Shown here in pieces: positions 24,214 through 33,685 of a DNA stretch of 46,443 nt. The position numbers and the translations under genes were made by a program. Location: positions 1 through 46,443 of the forward strand of contig JAKUNL010000024.1 of the NCBI GenBank assembly GCA_022451925.1, read 5' to 3'. This DNA comes from Dehalococcoidia bacterium (lineage in GTDB: Bacteria; Chloroflexota; Dehalococcoidia; Lucifugimonadales; UBA3495). Numbering within the stretch: the stretch's first letter is position 1; every line of letters starts with the position of its first letter. The notes beneath the pieces are model-generated. The model searched no databases. It was not told the DNA's origin and saw nothing but the letters and a program-made list of their open reading frames with translations.

Positions 24214-26877
24214 TTAATTGTTTACTATGGCAGGAGGTGTCTTTAAATCTACCGGTTCAACCCTAAAATCTGGGAGCCAATTTAGCCATCTCGGTAGATA
24301 CCAGTTCCAGTCACCCAAGATTTTCATAGCAGCAGGAACCATCACTATCCGGATGATACTGGCATCAATGAGAATAGCCACACCAAGACCAAATCCCATC
24401 TGCTGCATACCCACCATTGAACCGGTTGCAAAACCCCAAAACACAGCTACCATAATCAGACCTGCTCCGGTAATCAAACGGCCAGTGGAACGGACACCGA
24501 ACGAGACCGCTTCGTCATTATTTTTGGTCTGGTCGTACCGTTCTCTGATCCGAGAAAGAAGGAATACGTGGTAGTCCATCGACAATCCAAAGAGGATACT
24601 GAACAAAAACAATGGAATCCAAGACTCCACTGTGGGTGACTCTTCAAATCCAAAGGCCCCGGTCATAAATCCTTTTTGAAAAACCAATACTATTAGTCCG
24701 TAGGCAGCGCCGACCGCCAATAAATTCAAGATGATTGCCTTGATCGGTAGAATCAGTGATCGGAAAACCACCAGCAATAGCAGGAAGCTGATACCCAAAA
24801 CAAACGGGAACACAATCCAGGCGGAGTCCTTTGATACGCTAAAGAACGCCATGTTAAACGCAGTTTCTCCCGTGATGAAGATATCAGCATTTACGCCTAC
24901 AAATGCTGAGGGTACATATCTATCGCGGAGTCTTGTGACCGCTCCGATTGACGTGTCACCGGAAGAATCGCCTGAGACCGGCACTGCCAACAACGCTATT
25001 CGTCCGTCCTCGGAGACCTCCACATCACGAGGTTGACCAAAGGCATTATCATTGGCCATTAAAACCTTTAAGCTCTCAATTCCTCCTTGAACTTCGGCTG
25101 ACGCTATATTCCCGCTAATCACTATTTCGGCAGGAGTAACCTCGCCAAATGAGAACTTCTCATCCAGAACTAGGAACGCTTGTTTAGATTCCAATTCATC
25201 AGGAAATGTGGAGATACCAGCGAACCCAGTGTGAATGCTAAAGAACGGCACTGTTGCGGCGACCAGCAGCCCAGCCGTAACCACTAAGCTAACTAGGGGT
25301 CGGGTAGTAACTTGTTGAACCAACCAATCCCAGAAGCCACCACTTGCCGTGTATGTTTGGGTGCCCTCGAACTTCCCGACGCCGACATCCGATATCCAGC
25401 GGAGATAATTAGTCTGGCCAAACGGCATATTTAACATGCATTTAATCAGGATCCAAATTCCGAGCACGACTGCCAGCAAAATAATAATGGCCACGAGAAT
25501 TGGAGCCATCACGATTAGAGAAATTACCTTGGCTGCTATTATGACCCCTTGTTGGCGATTGTTCTCTCCAAGAGACCAACTGAGTGCAAACCTACTTAGC
25601 AGACCCATAACTAGATTGATAGAGAGCGAGACGGTAAATGGGGAGAAGAACACCACCAAGGATACTAAGAAGAACGATTTTGCAACCAATGCCCGAACGA
25701 TTCTGAGCGGGTGAAGCACCATCGATAAAATTGGATTAAGGCCATTGCCAGTGGGAATCCATAAGAACCTAATAGATAGTAGTTCGCACCGCCATTTACC
25801 GGGTTCATCCGCCAAGCTTCGATACCAGTCCGCGAGACGGTCAAAGAAGATCAACATCGCAGGTAATAATGTCATCGCGGCTGCCATCGCCGCTACAACC
25901 ACAAATATGGCACCAAGACCTATCGAAATAAATATGTTGAAGGGAATAAAAACCATTCCGACCAACGCCAATACCACGGTCATTCCACTAAAGACGACTG
26001 CTCTGCTCGCCGTTGCCCCCGCCTTACTTATGGCTTCGACCTTATCTAGTCCCTGACTCCGTTCCTCACGGTACCTGGTTAGCACGAACAGCGAATAGTC
26101 TATTCCAACGGCCAGGCCTATCATGGTAATGATGTTGGTCACAAAGAGCGACAATTCAAAGAATGTGCCAACTACTGCTGCAAGACCTACTGCCAGCACA
26201 ATCGACACAATCGCCATAACCAAGGGCACCATCGCAACGAAGATAGCGCCTAAGACTACCATCAAGATCAACAACGCTATGGGTATGCCAAACGCTTCAC
26301 CTTTCTCCAAATCTTCTTGGGTGATTTCACGGTTGTCTAAGCCAATCGTTGCCTGGCCTGCAATTTTTATGTCGAAGTCGTCTGCTTCTTCGAATGCGGT
26401 TTCATGAACTAGCTCAACTACGGCTGCAATGTTTTTAGAATTCGTATCAAAATCACCTGCCATGACAAACCCCATCAGGGTTGCCGTCCGGTCATCTGAT
26501 ACAAACGGAGGAGCGCCGGTGTTATAAAAGTTATCCAGAGTTTCAAGGCGAATGAACTCCGGTCCAAGTGCTACCAGTTCGGCCTCGAGGCCTTCTACGA
26601 CTCGTTTGTATTCAGAATCGTCTACCGTAAATTTACTCGACTGAAACACGATTACTTCATTAGTTCCCTTAGGGCCTTTCATCTGTTCCAGTAGGTTTTC
26701 CCCTTTTTTGACCTCTGGGTTGTTGACGAATTCGAATTTAGTCGTCAGCCCCTCTTCTAAAAAATTAGTAATCATGAATATAGACCCGACCACAACGAAC
26801 AGCCAGATCCAAACCACCCGCCATGGATGGGAAGCGCTCTCTCTCGCCAAGTTCTCCGTTGACAGATTCAGTGTCAT
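24214..26877 (-). CDS. MMPL/RND-family membrane transporter
   Basis: The 887-residue protein has one membrane segment at about residues 20-40, an extracytoplasmic domain, then a bundle of hydrophobic segments (about 195-350), a second domain and another bundle near the C-terminus. This is the duplicated architecture of MMPL/RND exporters. ITMIGLAVGIDYSLFVLTRYREE in the first half and LFGLSMDYHVFLLSRIRE in the second are the family's conserved transmembrane motifs with the proton-relay Asp. Such proteins export lipids or hydrophobic compounds, or act as SecDF-like pumps. The substrate is unknown. It heads the - strand run of 26.9-19.8 kb; the ATG follows GAGG by ten bases. Confidence 0.94.
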   Translation of the reverse strand: MTLNLSTENLARESASHPWRVVWIWLFVVVGSIFMITNFLEEGLTTKFEFVNNPEVKKGENLLEQMKGPKGTNEVIVFQSSKFTVDDSEYKRVVEGLEAELVALGPEFIRLETLDNFYNTGAPPFVSDDRTATLMGFVMAGDFDTNSKNIAAVVELVHETAFEEADDFDIKIAGQATIGLDNREITQEDLEKGEAFGIPIALLILMVVLGAIFVAMVPLVMAIVSIVLAVGLAAVVGTFFELSLFVTNIITMIGLAVGIDYSLFVLTRYREERSQGLDKVEAISKAGATASRAVVFSGMTVVLALVGMVFIPFNIFISIGLGAIFVVVAAMAAAMTLLPAMLIFFDRLADWYRSLADEPGKWRCELLSIRFLWIPTGNGLNPILSMVLHPLRIVRALVAKSFFLVSLVVFFSPFTVSLSINLVMGLLSRFALSWSLGENNRQQGVIIAAKVISLIVMAPILVAIIILLAVVLGIWILIKCMLNMPFGQTNYLRWISDVGVGKFEGTQTYTASGGFWDWLVQQVTTRPLVSLVVTAGLLVAATVPFFSIHTGFAGISTFPDELESKQAFLVLDEKFSFGEVTPAEIVISGNIASAEVQGGIESLKVLMANDNAFGQPRDVEVSEDGRIALLAVPVSGDSSGDTSIGAVTRLRDRYVPSAFVGVNADIFITGETAFNMAFFSVSKDSAWIVFPFVLGISFLLLLVVFRSLILPIKAIILNLLAVGAAYGLIVLVFQKGFMTGAFGFEESPTVESWIPLFLFSILFGLSMDYHVFLLSRIRERYDQTKNNDEAVSFGVRSTGRLITGAGLIMVAVFWGFATGSMVGMQQMGFGLGVAILIDASIIRIVMVPAAMKILGDWNWYLPRWLNWLPDFRVEPVDLKTPPAIVNN

Positions 26878-27729
26878 TGAGCTTTTTCCTCTCCGTTACT
26901 TTCAAAACTTATATTATTCGTAACATAGACCGATTCTCCAGAAGTTCCCAATATGCCGAAGAACATTGCAGGCATCACATCACCACATCTACAAGACGCG
27001 CACATTTTTGATTGTAAGATCCAACATTTAGGCAATACCAAACTGGGGAACATGACCGGTAAAGCAACCACCACTGACAGAGTAGTCGGACTACCGTTGA
27101 TTTCCCTGTCAATACCGATTGTTGGGTCAGATCATTGATTGGAGAGTAATAGGCGTTAAAATCAATTCCTTGATTTCGTCGCTGCCGACCACTTCAGAGT
27201 AAAAGAAGGCGGACATTAACCCAATTCTCTAAAACGGATCAGCGTACAGTATTTTCGAACTATGCTCTATTAATAATGCCATGCCTGAATTCGAGGCTAG
27301 TAGGGACTTCAATCTGTTTCTTACTCGATTAAGTACCGCCATGCTGTGCCAGGGTTTAGGCCGGCTTCTCCCTAGAGCTACAGAACTCTAATTGGCTGGC
27401 ACCTCAGCCGAGCGAACCACATTCCATCAACGTCCAATAGATGTTGGCGTGGGAAGGCATATGGCCGCATTTATTTTAAACAATTGACGACCAATTTAAC
27501 CGATCGATAGCTTTTTGAATCAACTGATCATTCATTGTCGAACCCTAAATCACACTCTGTCAACAAAAAAGTGCAATTTGACAATCAGCCCGATTGCCAG
27601 TGGTCTTGACTAGAATTCAATGAGAATCGCTGAATTTATCTAGCTGACCAACAATCCAAAGCACAGTAGAATAGGCAAGCATGCATAAGAATCGTGCACC
27701 GATGTGCTACTTCTTAGAGGTCTTGCCTG
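26878..27729. other. Long gene-free stretch
   Basis: At 852 bases this is the largest gap in the window. Only short overlapping frames occur, none with a believable ribosome site or family pattern. It must hold the promoters of the MMPL gene (-) and dinB (+). I saw no tRNA, no strong hairpin and no repeat of note. An untranslated RNA cannot be excluded. Confidence 0.5.
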
Positions 27730-28818
27730 TTGCGCCATATCATTCACGCTGACCTAGACGCCTTTTACGCTGCCGTAGAACAGTTGGACAACCCTGATTT
27801 GGTTGGCAAACCGGTATTAGTTGGCGGACGTCCTGAAAATCGTGGCGTGGTGGCCACCGCGTCCTACGAGGCCCGAGCTTTCGGAATCCACTCTGCGATG
27901 CCCATGAAAACCGCTGCCTACAGATGTCCTCAAGGCATCATAATTACCCCCAGATTTAGCCGCTACAAGGAAAAGTCCCTCGAGGTCATGAGTATATTTA
28001 GAGATCTCACTGACTTAGTGGAGCCTCTTTCCATGGATGAGGCCTACTTGGATATTACAGCTGTAATTGAAAGCGGCCAGAAACCGCTTGCCGTAGCTTT
28101 GGACCTAAAACGCCGCATATTCGATGAAACCGGACTGGTGGTTTCCGTGGGAGTAGGAACAGGAAAGACCGTCGCCAAAATCGGTTCAGACCTAGATAAG
28201 CCAGATGGCCTAGTGGTTGTTCAACCCGGGGAGGAAGCTGATTTTCTAGCACCACTGGCGGTGAATAAACTCTGGGGTATCGGTCCCAAAACTGCGGAAC
28301 GCTTGAATGATGAAGGGATTCAAACTATTGGAGACCTTGCCTGCCAATCGCTAGATTGGTTCACCAAGATGTTTGGTAAACGCGCCAATAATATACGTAA
28401 CAAGGCCATGGGCCAGGATACTGACTCGGTGGATGTTCGCGGAGCCACAAAATCAATTTCCTCGGAAACGACATTCGCTGGAGACGTAGGTAACGAAGAG
28501 GTGCTAAGACACCTTGTAGAACAGAAGGCTGTGGGCGTTGCCCGTCAATTGGAAAGAAACGGCTTAAAAGGACGGACCGTGAAATTGAAGTTAAGATTGT
28601 CTGACTTCACAACCTTCACCAGGCAGACAACTCTACAATTTCACACAGATTCCGAAGAGCAAATCAAAAATGCAGCCTCGACGTTATTGGAATTAGAATT
28701 GGATCCAAACCGCACTTTCCGGCTTCTGGGCGTCGGGGTGGCGAACTTCGAATATGATTCTGAAACTTCGGAACCGACAGATATGAAAGAGAGACAACTT
28801 CCTCTATTCACTTATTAG
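27730..28818 (+). CDS. dinB: DNA polymerase IV (Y-family)
   Basis: The 362-residue protein has the catalytic Asp8 in HADLDAFYAAVEQ and the Asp103-Glu104 pair in SMDEAYLDIT, as in Y-family polymerases that copy damaged DNA. GVGTGKTVAKIGSDLDKPDGL and the helix-hairpin-helix GIGPKTAERLNDEGI follow. It ends in QLPLF (356-360), the standard beta-clamp-binding motif, so it should dock on the DnaN encoded at the start of the window. Translation starts at TTG with AGAGGT nine bases upstream. It is a single gene; a terminator-like hairpin follows. No SOS box was recognised. Confidence 0.95.
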   Translation: MRHIIHADLDAFYAAVEQLDNPDLVGKPVLVGGRPENRGVVATASYEARAFGIHSAMPMKTAAYRCPQGIIITPRFSRYKEKSLEVMSIFRDLTDLVEPLSMDEAYLDITAVIESGQKPLAVALDLKRRIFDETGLVVSVGVGTGKTVAKIGSDLDKPDGLVVVQPGEEADFLAPLAVNKLWGIGPKTAERLNDEGIQTIGDLACQSLDWFTKMFGKRANNIRNKAMGQDTDSVDVRGATKSISSETTFAGDVGNEEVLRHLVEQKAVGVARQLERNGLKGRTVKLKLRLSDFTTFTRQTTLQFHTDSEEQIKNAASTLLELELDPNRTFRLLGVGVANFEYDSETSEPTDMKERQLPLFTY

Positions 28819-28831
28819 TAACCTATTAGCA

Positions 28832-28876
28832 AAAAACATTGGAATCCAATCTTACGATTCTTAAGCCGATGTTTTT
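28832..28876. terminator. Probable terminator between dinB and cofE
   Basis: AAAAACAT (28832-28839) pairs with ATGTTTTT (28869-28876), with inner pairing of GAATC with GATTC. The T-run at the 3' side fits termination of dinB, and the A-run gives T-rich sequence for cofE in the other direction. The stem is interrupted, so confidence is moderate. Confidence 0.5.
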
Positions 28877-28934
28877 CTAAGGAATCCGACCTGGTTTGAT
28901 CGAATTCACTCGAGCGTAAGTCAGCGCCATTCAC

Positions 28935-29693
28935 TTAGCGGAACAGGTCTTTCTCCGCCCCTCTAACGATACGCTGTATGCTGGCATTTTCCATTGGCTG
29001 GTAATCGTAACCTCGAATAATGCTCACCGGGACCTGCGCCACTTTACCGCCTACCAACTCTCCAGCGGCTGCCAACTCATCGACCACAGCAATTTCAGTT
29101 GTGAACATCTCATGACCAAAGCTGTCCATCTGGCCAACGTAACTGTGGACAGGGTCTATCCCGGCAACGCCAATGGCAACGTCTGCGGCGGCATTTCGCC
29201 ATGGTCTCCCAAAAGTGTCCGAGACAATAACAGCTACCGTTATGTCCAACCGATCTTTCACTGCTTGTCGGATTGCTAAGGCTGACGCATCTGAGTCGTC
29301 AGGCAACAATGCCAATGTGTCGTCACCAGGTATATTCGAGGCGTCGATACCGGCGTTGGCACAGTAAAACCCGTGTTTGGTCTCTGATATTATCACCCCA
29401 CGATCCATCCGAACGATTCGTTTAGATTCGCGAAGCACCCATTCGGTATGCCTCGGGTCACGCCGATGTCCCTCAGTGATGGAAATGGCTAAAGGCGATG
29501 CTTCTATATCGCTAATGTTAACCACCTTACCTTCAACTTTGGAGATGATTTTCTGGGTAATCACAAGGATATCGGATTCTTGAATCGGTGTACCCTGGGC
29601 CTCAGCTGCATCCATCATTGAACCAGCTAAATCGTCGCCGTCCTTAAATTCGGGCATACCTTCAATGCCAATAATCCGCACTTCCGGCGGCAT
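28935..29693 (-). CDS. cofE: Coenzyme F420-0:L-glutamate ligase
   Basis: The 252-residue protein has the CofE pattern: VRIIGIEGMPEFKDGDDL at the start, VITQKIISKVEGK near 50-60, YCANAGIDASN in the middle and SDTFGRPWRNAAADVAIGVAG toward the end. CofE adds glutamates to F420-0 using GTP, giving the usable redox cofactor F420. The frame is open to 29792, but the extra residues lack family similarity; the ATG at 29693 gives the standard start MPPEVRIIGI. It is divergent from the adenosyltransferase gene and stands apart from other F420 genes here. It implies that the organism makes F420. Confidence 0.93.
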   Translation of the reverse strand: MPPEVRIIGIEGMPEFKDGDDLAGSMMDAAEAQGTPIQESDILVITQKIISKVEGKVVNISDIEASPLAISITEGHRRDPRHTEWVLRESKRIVRMDRGVIISETKHGFYCANAGIDASNIPGDDTLALLPDDSDASALAIRQAVKDRLDITVAVIVSDTFGRPWRNAAADVAIGVAGIDPVHSYVGQMDSFGHEMFTTEIAVVDELAAAGELVGGKVAQVPVSIIRGYDYQPMENASIQRIVRGAEKDLFR

Positions 29694-29913
29694 AGCGTTG
29701 CACCTCAATAAAAGTGGTGTCCCGGTGGTCGATAGTATACATGCTGTATCGGTAATTTGAATGAAACCGAGCTTGGCTAACCTAGCTCGCATAGCCGCGC
29801 ACCGACTCCTATGCTACAATCTGGACGGCCGATGGCTCACGGATTTGGGATTTGTCACACTTGATTTCCGGTTTTTGCACCCCCTCAAAATCGTTATTCC
29901 GAAGGTTTTGCCC

Positions 29914-30492
29914 GTGTCTTCTTCATCTACGTCCGACGAGTTCAGGAAAAAGGTTTATACCAAGTTCGGTGATGCCGGCGAAACTAGTCTGCTCTACGGA
30001 GGCCGCGTCTCGAAAAACGGTCTCAACACAGAAGCCTATGGTATCACTGACGAGGCCGTATCCGTTATGGGATTGGCTCGTGCCATGACTAGGAACCCAA
30101 GGGTTAACGACCTCTTGCGGGATTTACAACGCGAACTGTTCACCATTGCCGCTGAATTGGCGACGGATCCTAACAAATATGAATTGTTCCAACAGCATTT
30201 CAAACCGGTAACTGAAGAGATGGTAAAGTCTCTTGAAACCGCAATCGACTCCTTGGAAGAGGAGTTTGAGATGCCTAAGGTGTTTATCCTGCCCGGCGGT
30301 TCCCAGGCGTCAGCCGCCATAGATTTGGCACGTTGCGTGATTCGCACCGCTGAGCGAAGGGTAGTCGCGATGGCTGAGTCGGATATCCTGACCAATGGGC
30401 TAATAATGAGTTACCTGAACCGGCTGGGAGACTTATTATTTGTTTTGGCTAGGTACGAGGACCGTGATATTCCAATTGAGCGTGCGACCTAA
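29914..30492 (+). CDS. PduO-type corrinoid adenosyltransferase
   Basis: The 192-residue product shows YTKFGDAGETSLLYGGRVSK at the start, the ATP-binding loop of PduO-type enzymes, and FILPGGSQASAAIDLARCV followed by RTAERRVV in the second half. It transfers the adenosyl group from ATP to cob(I)alamin, making coenzyme B12. The frame is open to 29761, but the first 51 residues do not match the family; the GTG at 29914 has GAAGG eight bases before it. No cobalamin riboswitch was recognised nearby. It is divergent from cofE; the 220 bases between them must hold both promoters. Confidence 0.92.
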   Translation: MSSSSTSDEFRKKVYTKFGDAGETSLLYGGRVSKNGLNTEAYGITDEAVSVMGLARAMTRNPRVNDLLRDLQRELFTIAAELATDPNKYELFQQHFKPVTEEMVKSLETAIDSLEEEFEMPKVFILPGGSQASAAIDLARCVIRTAERRVVAMAESDILTNGLIMSYLNRLGDLLFVLARYEDRDIPIERAT

Positions 30493-30640
30493 TTACACCT
30501 ATCATTTTCGAAATCCCGTTTTGGTCTTAGGTTAGTACGAGTGGACTAGCCGCCGGCGACGGTGAAAGGGCCTTATATTAGCCGCATGTTATTCGGCATC
30601 ACCGCCTCCTCAAAACGGTTAAGGTCAAAAACACAGCAGA

Positions 30641-31249
30641 ATGAAATTAGTGGTAATAGATTACGAGTCAGGGAATTTGCGAAGTGTCTCTCGGGCCCTG
30701 GAGTCTCATGGAGTTGCCCCTTTGGTCACAGATGATTCCTCGAACTTCGACGATGCCGACGCTATGGTTCTCCCCGGAGTCGGTTCTGGTCCCGCGGCGA
30801 TGGATGCCTTAAGGCAACGAAAATTAATAGATCCCATCAAAAACTTCATAGCGTCAGGCCGACCGTTCCTAGGCGTATGCCTCGGGTTACAATTACTCAT
30901 GGACTGCACCGAAGAGGGAGACGAAGCGTGCCTAGGTGTAGTCAAGGGAAGTGCTAAACACCTCCCGTCCGGTTTGAAAGTTCCTCATATGGGTTGGAAC
31001 AGCGTTCGTTTCCAACACCAACATCCAGTACTAGATGGCATTCCTCAGGACAGTTACTTTTATTTTGTCCATAGCTACTATGCTTCACCAGAAGACCCAG
31101 CTGGCATCAGCGGGACCACGGAATACGGCATTTCATTTTGCAGTATTTACGCCAAAGACAATCTGATAGCCACTCAGTTTCATCCTGAAAAAAGTGGACC
31201 AGTCGGACTACGGTTTTATAAGAATTTTGTTAGTCTCGCATCAACTTAA
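30641..31249 (+). CDS. hisH: Imidazole glycerol phosphate synthase, glutaminase subunit
   Basis: The 202-residue class-I glutamine amidotransferase has the nucleophile Cys80 in FLGVCLGLQLL and the His181/Glu183 pair in TQFHPEKSG. LPGVGSG near 44-50 forms the oxyanion loop. HisH supplies ammonia to HisF for the fifth step of histidine synthesis. hisA follows 46 bases later, but hisF and other his genes are not in the window. No good ribosome site lies before the ATG. Confidence 0.95.
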   Translation: MKLVVIDYESGNLRSVSRALESHGVAPLVTDDSSNFDDADAMVLPGVGSGPAAMDALRQRKLIDPIKNFIASGRPFLGVCLGLQLLMDCTEEGDEACLGVVKGSAKHLPSGLKVPHMGWNSVRFQHQHPVLDGIPQDSYFYFVHSYYASPEDPAGISGTTEYGISFCSIYAKDNLIATQFHPEKSGPVGLRFYKNFVSLAST

Positions 31250-31295
31250 TTCCGCCAAGCCAATGTACCAATATCGGACTCAACTTGGATAAAAC

Positions 31296-32012
31296 ATGGA
31301 AGTAATCCCTGCTATCGACCTCAAAAATGGACGCTGCGTCCGCCTTTTCCAAGGTGATTTCAATCAAGAAACTGTGTTTTCAGACGACCCGTTAGCTACC
31401 GCATTGTCCTGGGAAGAACAAGGAGGGCATAGAATACATGTGGTAGATCTTGATGGTGCAATTCAGGGAAGACCTACACACCTAGAAGTTATCACATCTA
31501 TCGTATCCACTTTGAGAATCCCAGTCCAAGTTGGTGGAGGCATTCGTGACTTAAGGTCAGCCGAGACCTGGTTAGATGCCGGGGTTGATAGAATTGTAAT
31601 CGGCACCGCTGCTGTACGTGACCCCGATATGGTACAAGAGATATGCCGGAAGTTTGGTAGCGAACGAGTAGTCGTTTCCGTCGATGCCAAAGAAGGATTA
31701 GTTGCGTTACAGGGCTGGAAAGAAGCTAGCACCACAACAGTCTTTCAACTTGCTAGTCAAATGGCGCAGATAGGGGTCGTCAGGCTTCTCTACACCGATA
31801 TTGCTCGCGATGGGGCTCTAAGCGGACCTGATTTCATTACAAATGAACGTCTGGTAATTGAAACTGGTCTGGCGATTCAAGCCTCGGGCGGAGTGGCATC
31901 CGTCGAACACATCAAAGACCTAGTACCAACTGGAGTTGACGGTGTAATAGTGGGGCGCGCAATCTATACGGGCGGCGTCAGTCTGTCGGAAGCAGTAGCA
32001 GCGGTTGCCTAA
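31296..32012 (+). CDS. hisA: ProFAR isomerase (HisA)
   Basis: The 238-residue (beta-alpha)8 barrel carries Asp8 in IPAIDLKNGRCVRL and Asp130 in VSVDAKEG, the two catalytic acids of HisA. It converts the aminoaldose ProFAR to the aminoketose PRFAR in histidine synthesis. QVGGGIRDL and the late ASGGV segment bind phosphate. It forms a two-gene unit with hisH. The barrel has the normal family length. The stop is followed by 47 bases before the convergent GNAT gene, without a clear terminator. Confidence 0.95.
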   Translation: MEVIPAIDLKNGRCVRLFQGDFNQETVFSDDPLATALSWEEQGGHRIHVVDLDGAIQGRPTHLEVITSIVSTLRIPVQVGGGIRDLRSAETWLDAGVDRIVIGTAAVRDPDMVQEICRKFGSERVVVSVDAKEGLVALQGWKEASTTTVFQLASQMAQIGVVRLLYTDIARDGALSGPDFITNERLVIETGLAIQASGGVASVEHIKDLVPTGVDGVIVGRAIYTGGVSLSEAVAAVA

Positions 32013-32059
32013 AAGCTCATATCCGGCTGTTTCGCGTAAGAAAGATCAAATGTCATTAT

Positions 32060-32638
32060 TCACTGTTTGAAACGGGCTGCCAGCCGTTCTTCCACAGTGG
32101 CAAACCAATCCTCTCTCAGTACATCCATAAGCAAAAAATCATGCGCCATCCTGCGAACGGGCTTCACCGGGTTAAAGCCGCTTTTGCTGAAACTTTTCTG
32201 GGCTCTAGTATTCCATTCAAGCGTGTGTAAATAAACACGTTTCAAATTTCGAGCGTTAAACATGTGATCTAAAAGCGTGGTAACTGCGTCATAACCGTAG
32301 CCGTCGCTCCAGTAATCTCTGTCTCCAATCACTATGCCCAACTCAGCTTCTCGGTTAACCGTGTCTAAGTCGTAGTACATGCAATTCCCGATAAATAAAC
32401 CTTCAAGAGTTTCAATCGAGTAATGATGAGAACCCGGAGTAGGATACTTCATCTGATCTTCAAAAAGTTTAAGGTACCGTTCAAATGACATGGTAAGTGG
32501 AATCGCAGCATCTAATCTGGCCAATTCAGGGTCACTGCGCCAACGATAATCGTTTTCGGCATCCTCGAATAGCTTGTCCCGCAGCACTATCCTTGCCCCT
32601 TGCAACCTTGAATAAGGGCCTGCCTCTGGTTCCGGCAT
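32060..32638 (-). CDS. GNAT-family N-acetyltransferase (RimJ/RimL-like)
   Basis: The 192-residue protein fits the RimJ/RimL type of GNAT acetyltransferases: GARIVLRDKLFEDAENDYRW at the start, ELGIVIGDRDYWSDGYGYDAV around residues 95-115 (the acetyl-CoA loop and helix) and KRVYLHTLEWNTRAQKSFSKSGF near 130-155. The substrate may be a protein N-terminus, an amino acid or a small amine. It begins four bases after the stop of the Nudix gene on the same strand, so the two are likely co-transcribed. Confidence 0.9.
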   Translation of the reverse strand: MPEPEAGPYSRLQGARIVLRDKLFEDAENDYRWRSDPELARLDAAIPLTMSFERYLKLFEDQMKYPTPGSHHYSIETLEGLFIGNCMYYDLDTVNREAELGIVIGDRDYWSDGYGYDAVTTLLDHMFNARNLKRVYLHTLEWNTRAQKSFSKSGFNPVKPVRRMAHDFLLMDVLREDWFATVEERLAARFKQ

Positions 32639-32642
32639 TTAT

Positions 32643-33110
32643 CTAAGTCCTCTCACTGGGTCCGGCCATATTTCGTTCCGCGATTATATCTAAGGCCTTT
32701 TGAAGGACATTTGCTTCGTTGGAATGGGCCAGCGCCTTAACCGCTTTTTCAGCATCAAACCATTGGACTACATCGAATTCCGGGTCATGCTGATCCGTAG
32801 CTCCGCCCACTGGAATCATTAGATAAAAATGAACGGTTTTGTGATAACGAACGTCTCTAGATCGATCGGCAAACCAGTAATCAATGCTGCCTAGTGATCC
32901 GTCAATCTCCACTTCCAGGCCCGTTTCCTCTCTGACCTCACGTAGGGCCGTCTCCTCCAGTGTCTCCCCAGGGTCCGGAGTACCTTTTGCGAGACTCCAC
33001 CGAACCGGCTGGCTGCGTCCGCAGAGTACAGTTTCCAGGCGCCCCTCGTTCATCTGATATACTACGCCGCCAGCTGAGATTGGTGTCTCAACCCGGGTTT
33101 TCCCGTTCAT
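32643..33110 (-). CDS. Nudix hydrolase
   Basis: The 155-residue protein has a complete Nudix box, with G43, E49, R57-E58 and E61-E62 in GTPDPGET...REVREETGLE, the magnesium-binding motif that cleaves nucleoside diphosphates linked to another group. SAGGVVYQM before it and HKTVHFYLM after it are typical. The exact substrate is unknown. It precedes the GNAT gene with a four-base gap, and follows the MoaD-like gene by 138 bases on the same strand. Confidence 0.93.
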   Translation of the reverse strand: MNGKTRVETPISAGGVVYQMNEGRLETVLCGRSQPVRWSLAKGTPDPGETLEETALREVREETGLEVEIDGSLGSIDYWFADRSRDVRYHKTVHFYLMIPVGGATDQHDPEFDVVQWFDAEKAVKALAHSNEANVLQKALDIIAERNMAGPSERT

Positions 33111-33248
33111 ATAATCGTTCCTTTCATGCAGTGAAGCCCCAGTTAAGCTCGGGCTGCAAGTGAGCCCAGTTAATAATTCTAATTGTCGAGATTCGAAGCA
33201 GTCAATGCAAACAGCCTTGCGTCGGTGCTTATATTCCTTAACTGCTGA

Positions 33249-33524
33249 CTACCCCCCGCCCCCAATGGCAGGTACAAAATGGACTTCGCTTTGTTCACCA
33301 ACTTTGGTAAGCATACCCATAACAGAAACGTCACCATCTACTACAACGGCTAGACCCTCGCGAATCTCATCGGCATCCAACAACCGTTCTTGAATCCCCG
33401 GATACGCCTTCTCCAGTTCATCAACTACCTGACGAACATTTCGGGCGTCCAATTCCAATTTTTTTATGCCGTGAGTTATTTCCTGGAGCATGGTCGGAAT
33501 GAAAATCGTAGCCAATTCCAGCAT
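33249..33524 (-). CDS. MoaD/ThiS-family sulfur carrier
   Basis: The 91-residue protein has a ubiquitin-like pattern (FIPTMLQEITHG..., NVRQVVDELEKAYPGIQERLLD, EVHFVPAIGGGG) and ends in a glycine run. The family's C-terminal Gly-Gly is activated and carries sulfur as a thiocarboxylate, used for molybdopterin, thiamine or tungsten cofactor. Here the end is four Gly, so the last two should be the active pair. It lies just downstream of a molybdenum hydroxylase operon on the same strand, beyond a terminator, which favours a MoaD role. The ATG has AAAGG too close to be a good ribosome site. Confidence 0.85.
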   Translation of the reverse strand: MLELATIFIPTMLQEITHGIKKLELDARNVRQVVDELEKAYPGIQERLLDADEIREGLAVVVDGDVSVMGMLTKVGEQSEVHFVPAIGGGG

Positions 33525-33613
33525 CCTTTATCCGAGTGTTCTTCATCTTGGATTTATAAAGCCAGCAACTTCAGGTCCTGTTACGGCAGGACGCTTGTCA
33601 AGCCCAATGCGAA

Positions 33614-33662
33614 ACAAAAAAGGCCGAGGGTGGTTGGAAATTTCCGTCCACATCCTCGGCCT
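33614..33662 (-). terminator. Terminator of the molybdenum hydroxylase operon
   Basis: On the - strand AGGCCGAGG...CCTCGGCCT (33662-33654 with 33629-33621), with inner GTGG/CCAC pairing, is followed by a run of six Ts. It follows the stop of the large subunit and precedes the MoaD-like gene. Confidence 0.85.
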
Positions 33663-33685
33663 CCATTTTACTATAAATGTCAGGG

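Noticed and set aside
23847-26407. Several + strand frames of 60-118 codons inside the MMPL and aminotransferase genes
   Set aside because: They are antisense shadows with low-complexity Thr/Ile/Ala-rich translations and no ribosome sites.
27340-27440. A tRNA-like pattern of small hairpins in the gene-free stretch
   Set aside because: No T-arm consensus and no acceptor stem could be found.
29694-29913. N-terminal extensions of cofE and of the adenosyltransferase into each other's upstream region
   Set aside because: Both extensions lack family similarity. The shorter starts (29693 and 29914) match family length, the latter with GAAGG before it.
30493-30640. Cobalamin riboswitch near the adenosyltransferase gene
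   Set aside because: Only short GC-rich repeats were seen, with no B12-box-like core, and the site is downstream and not upstream of that gene.
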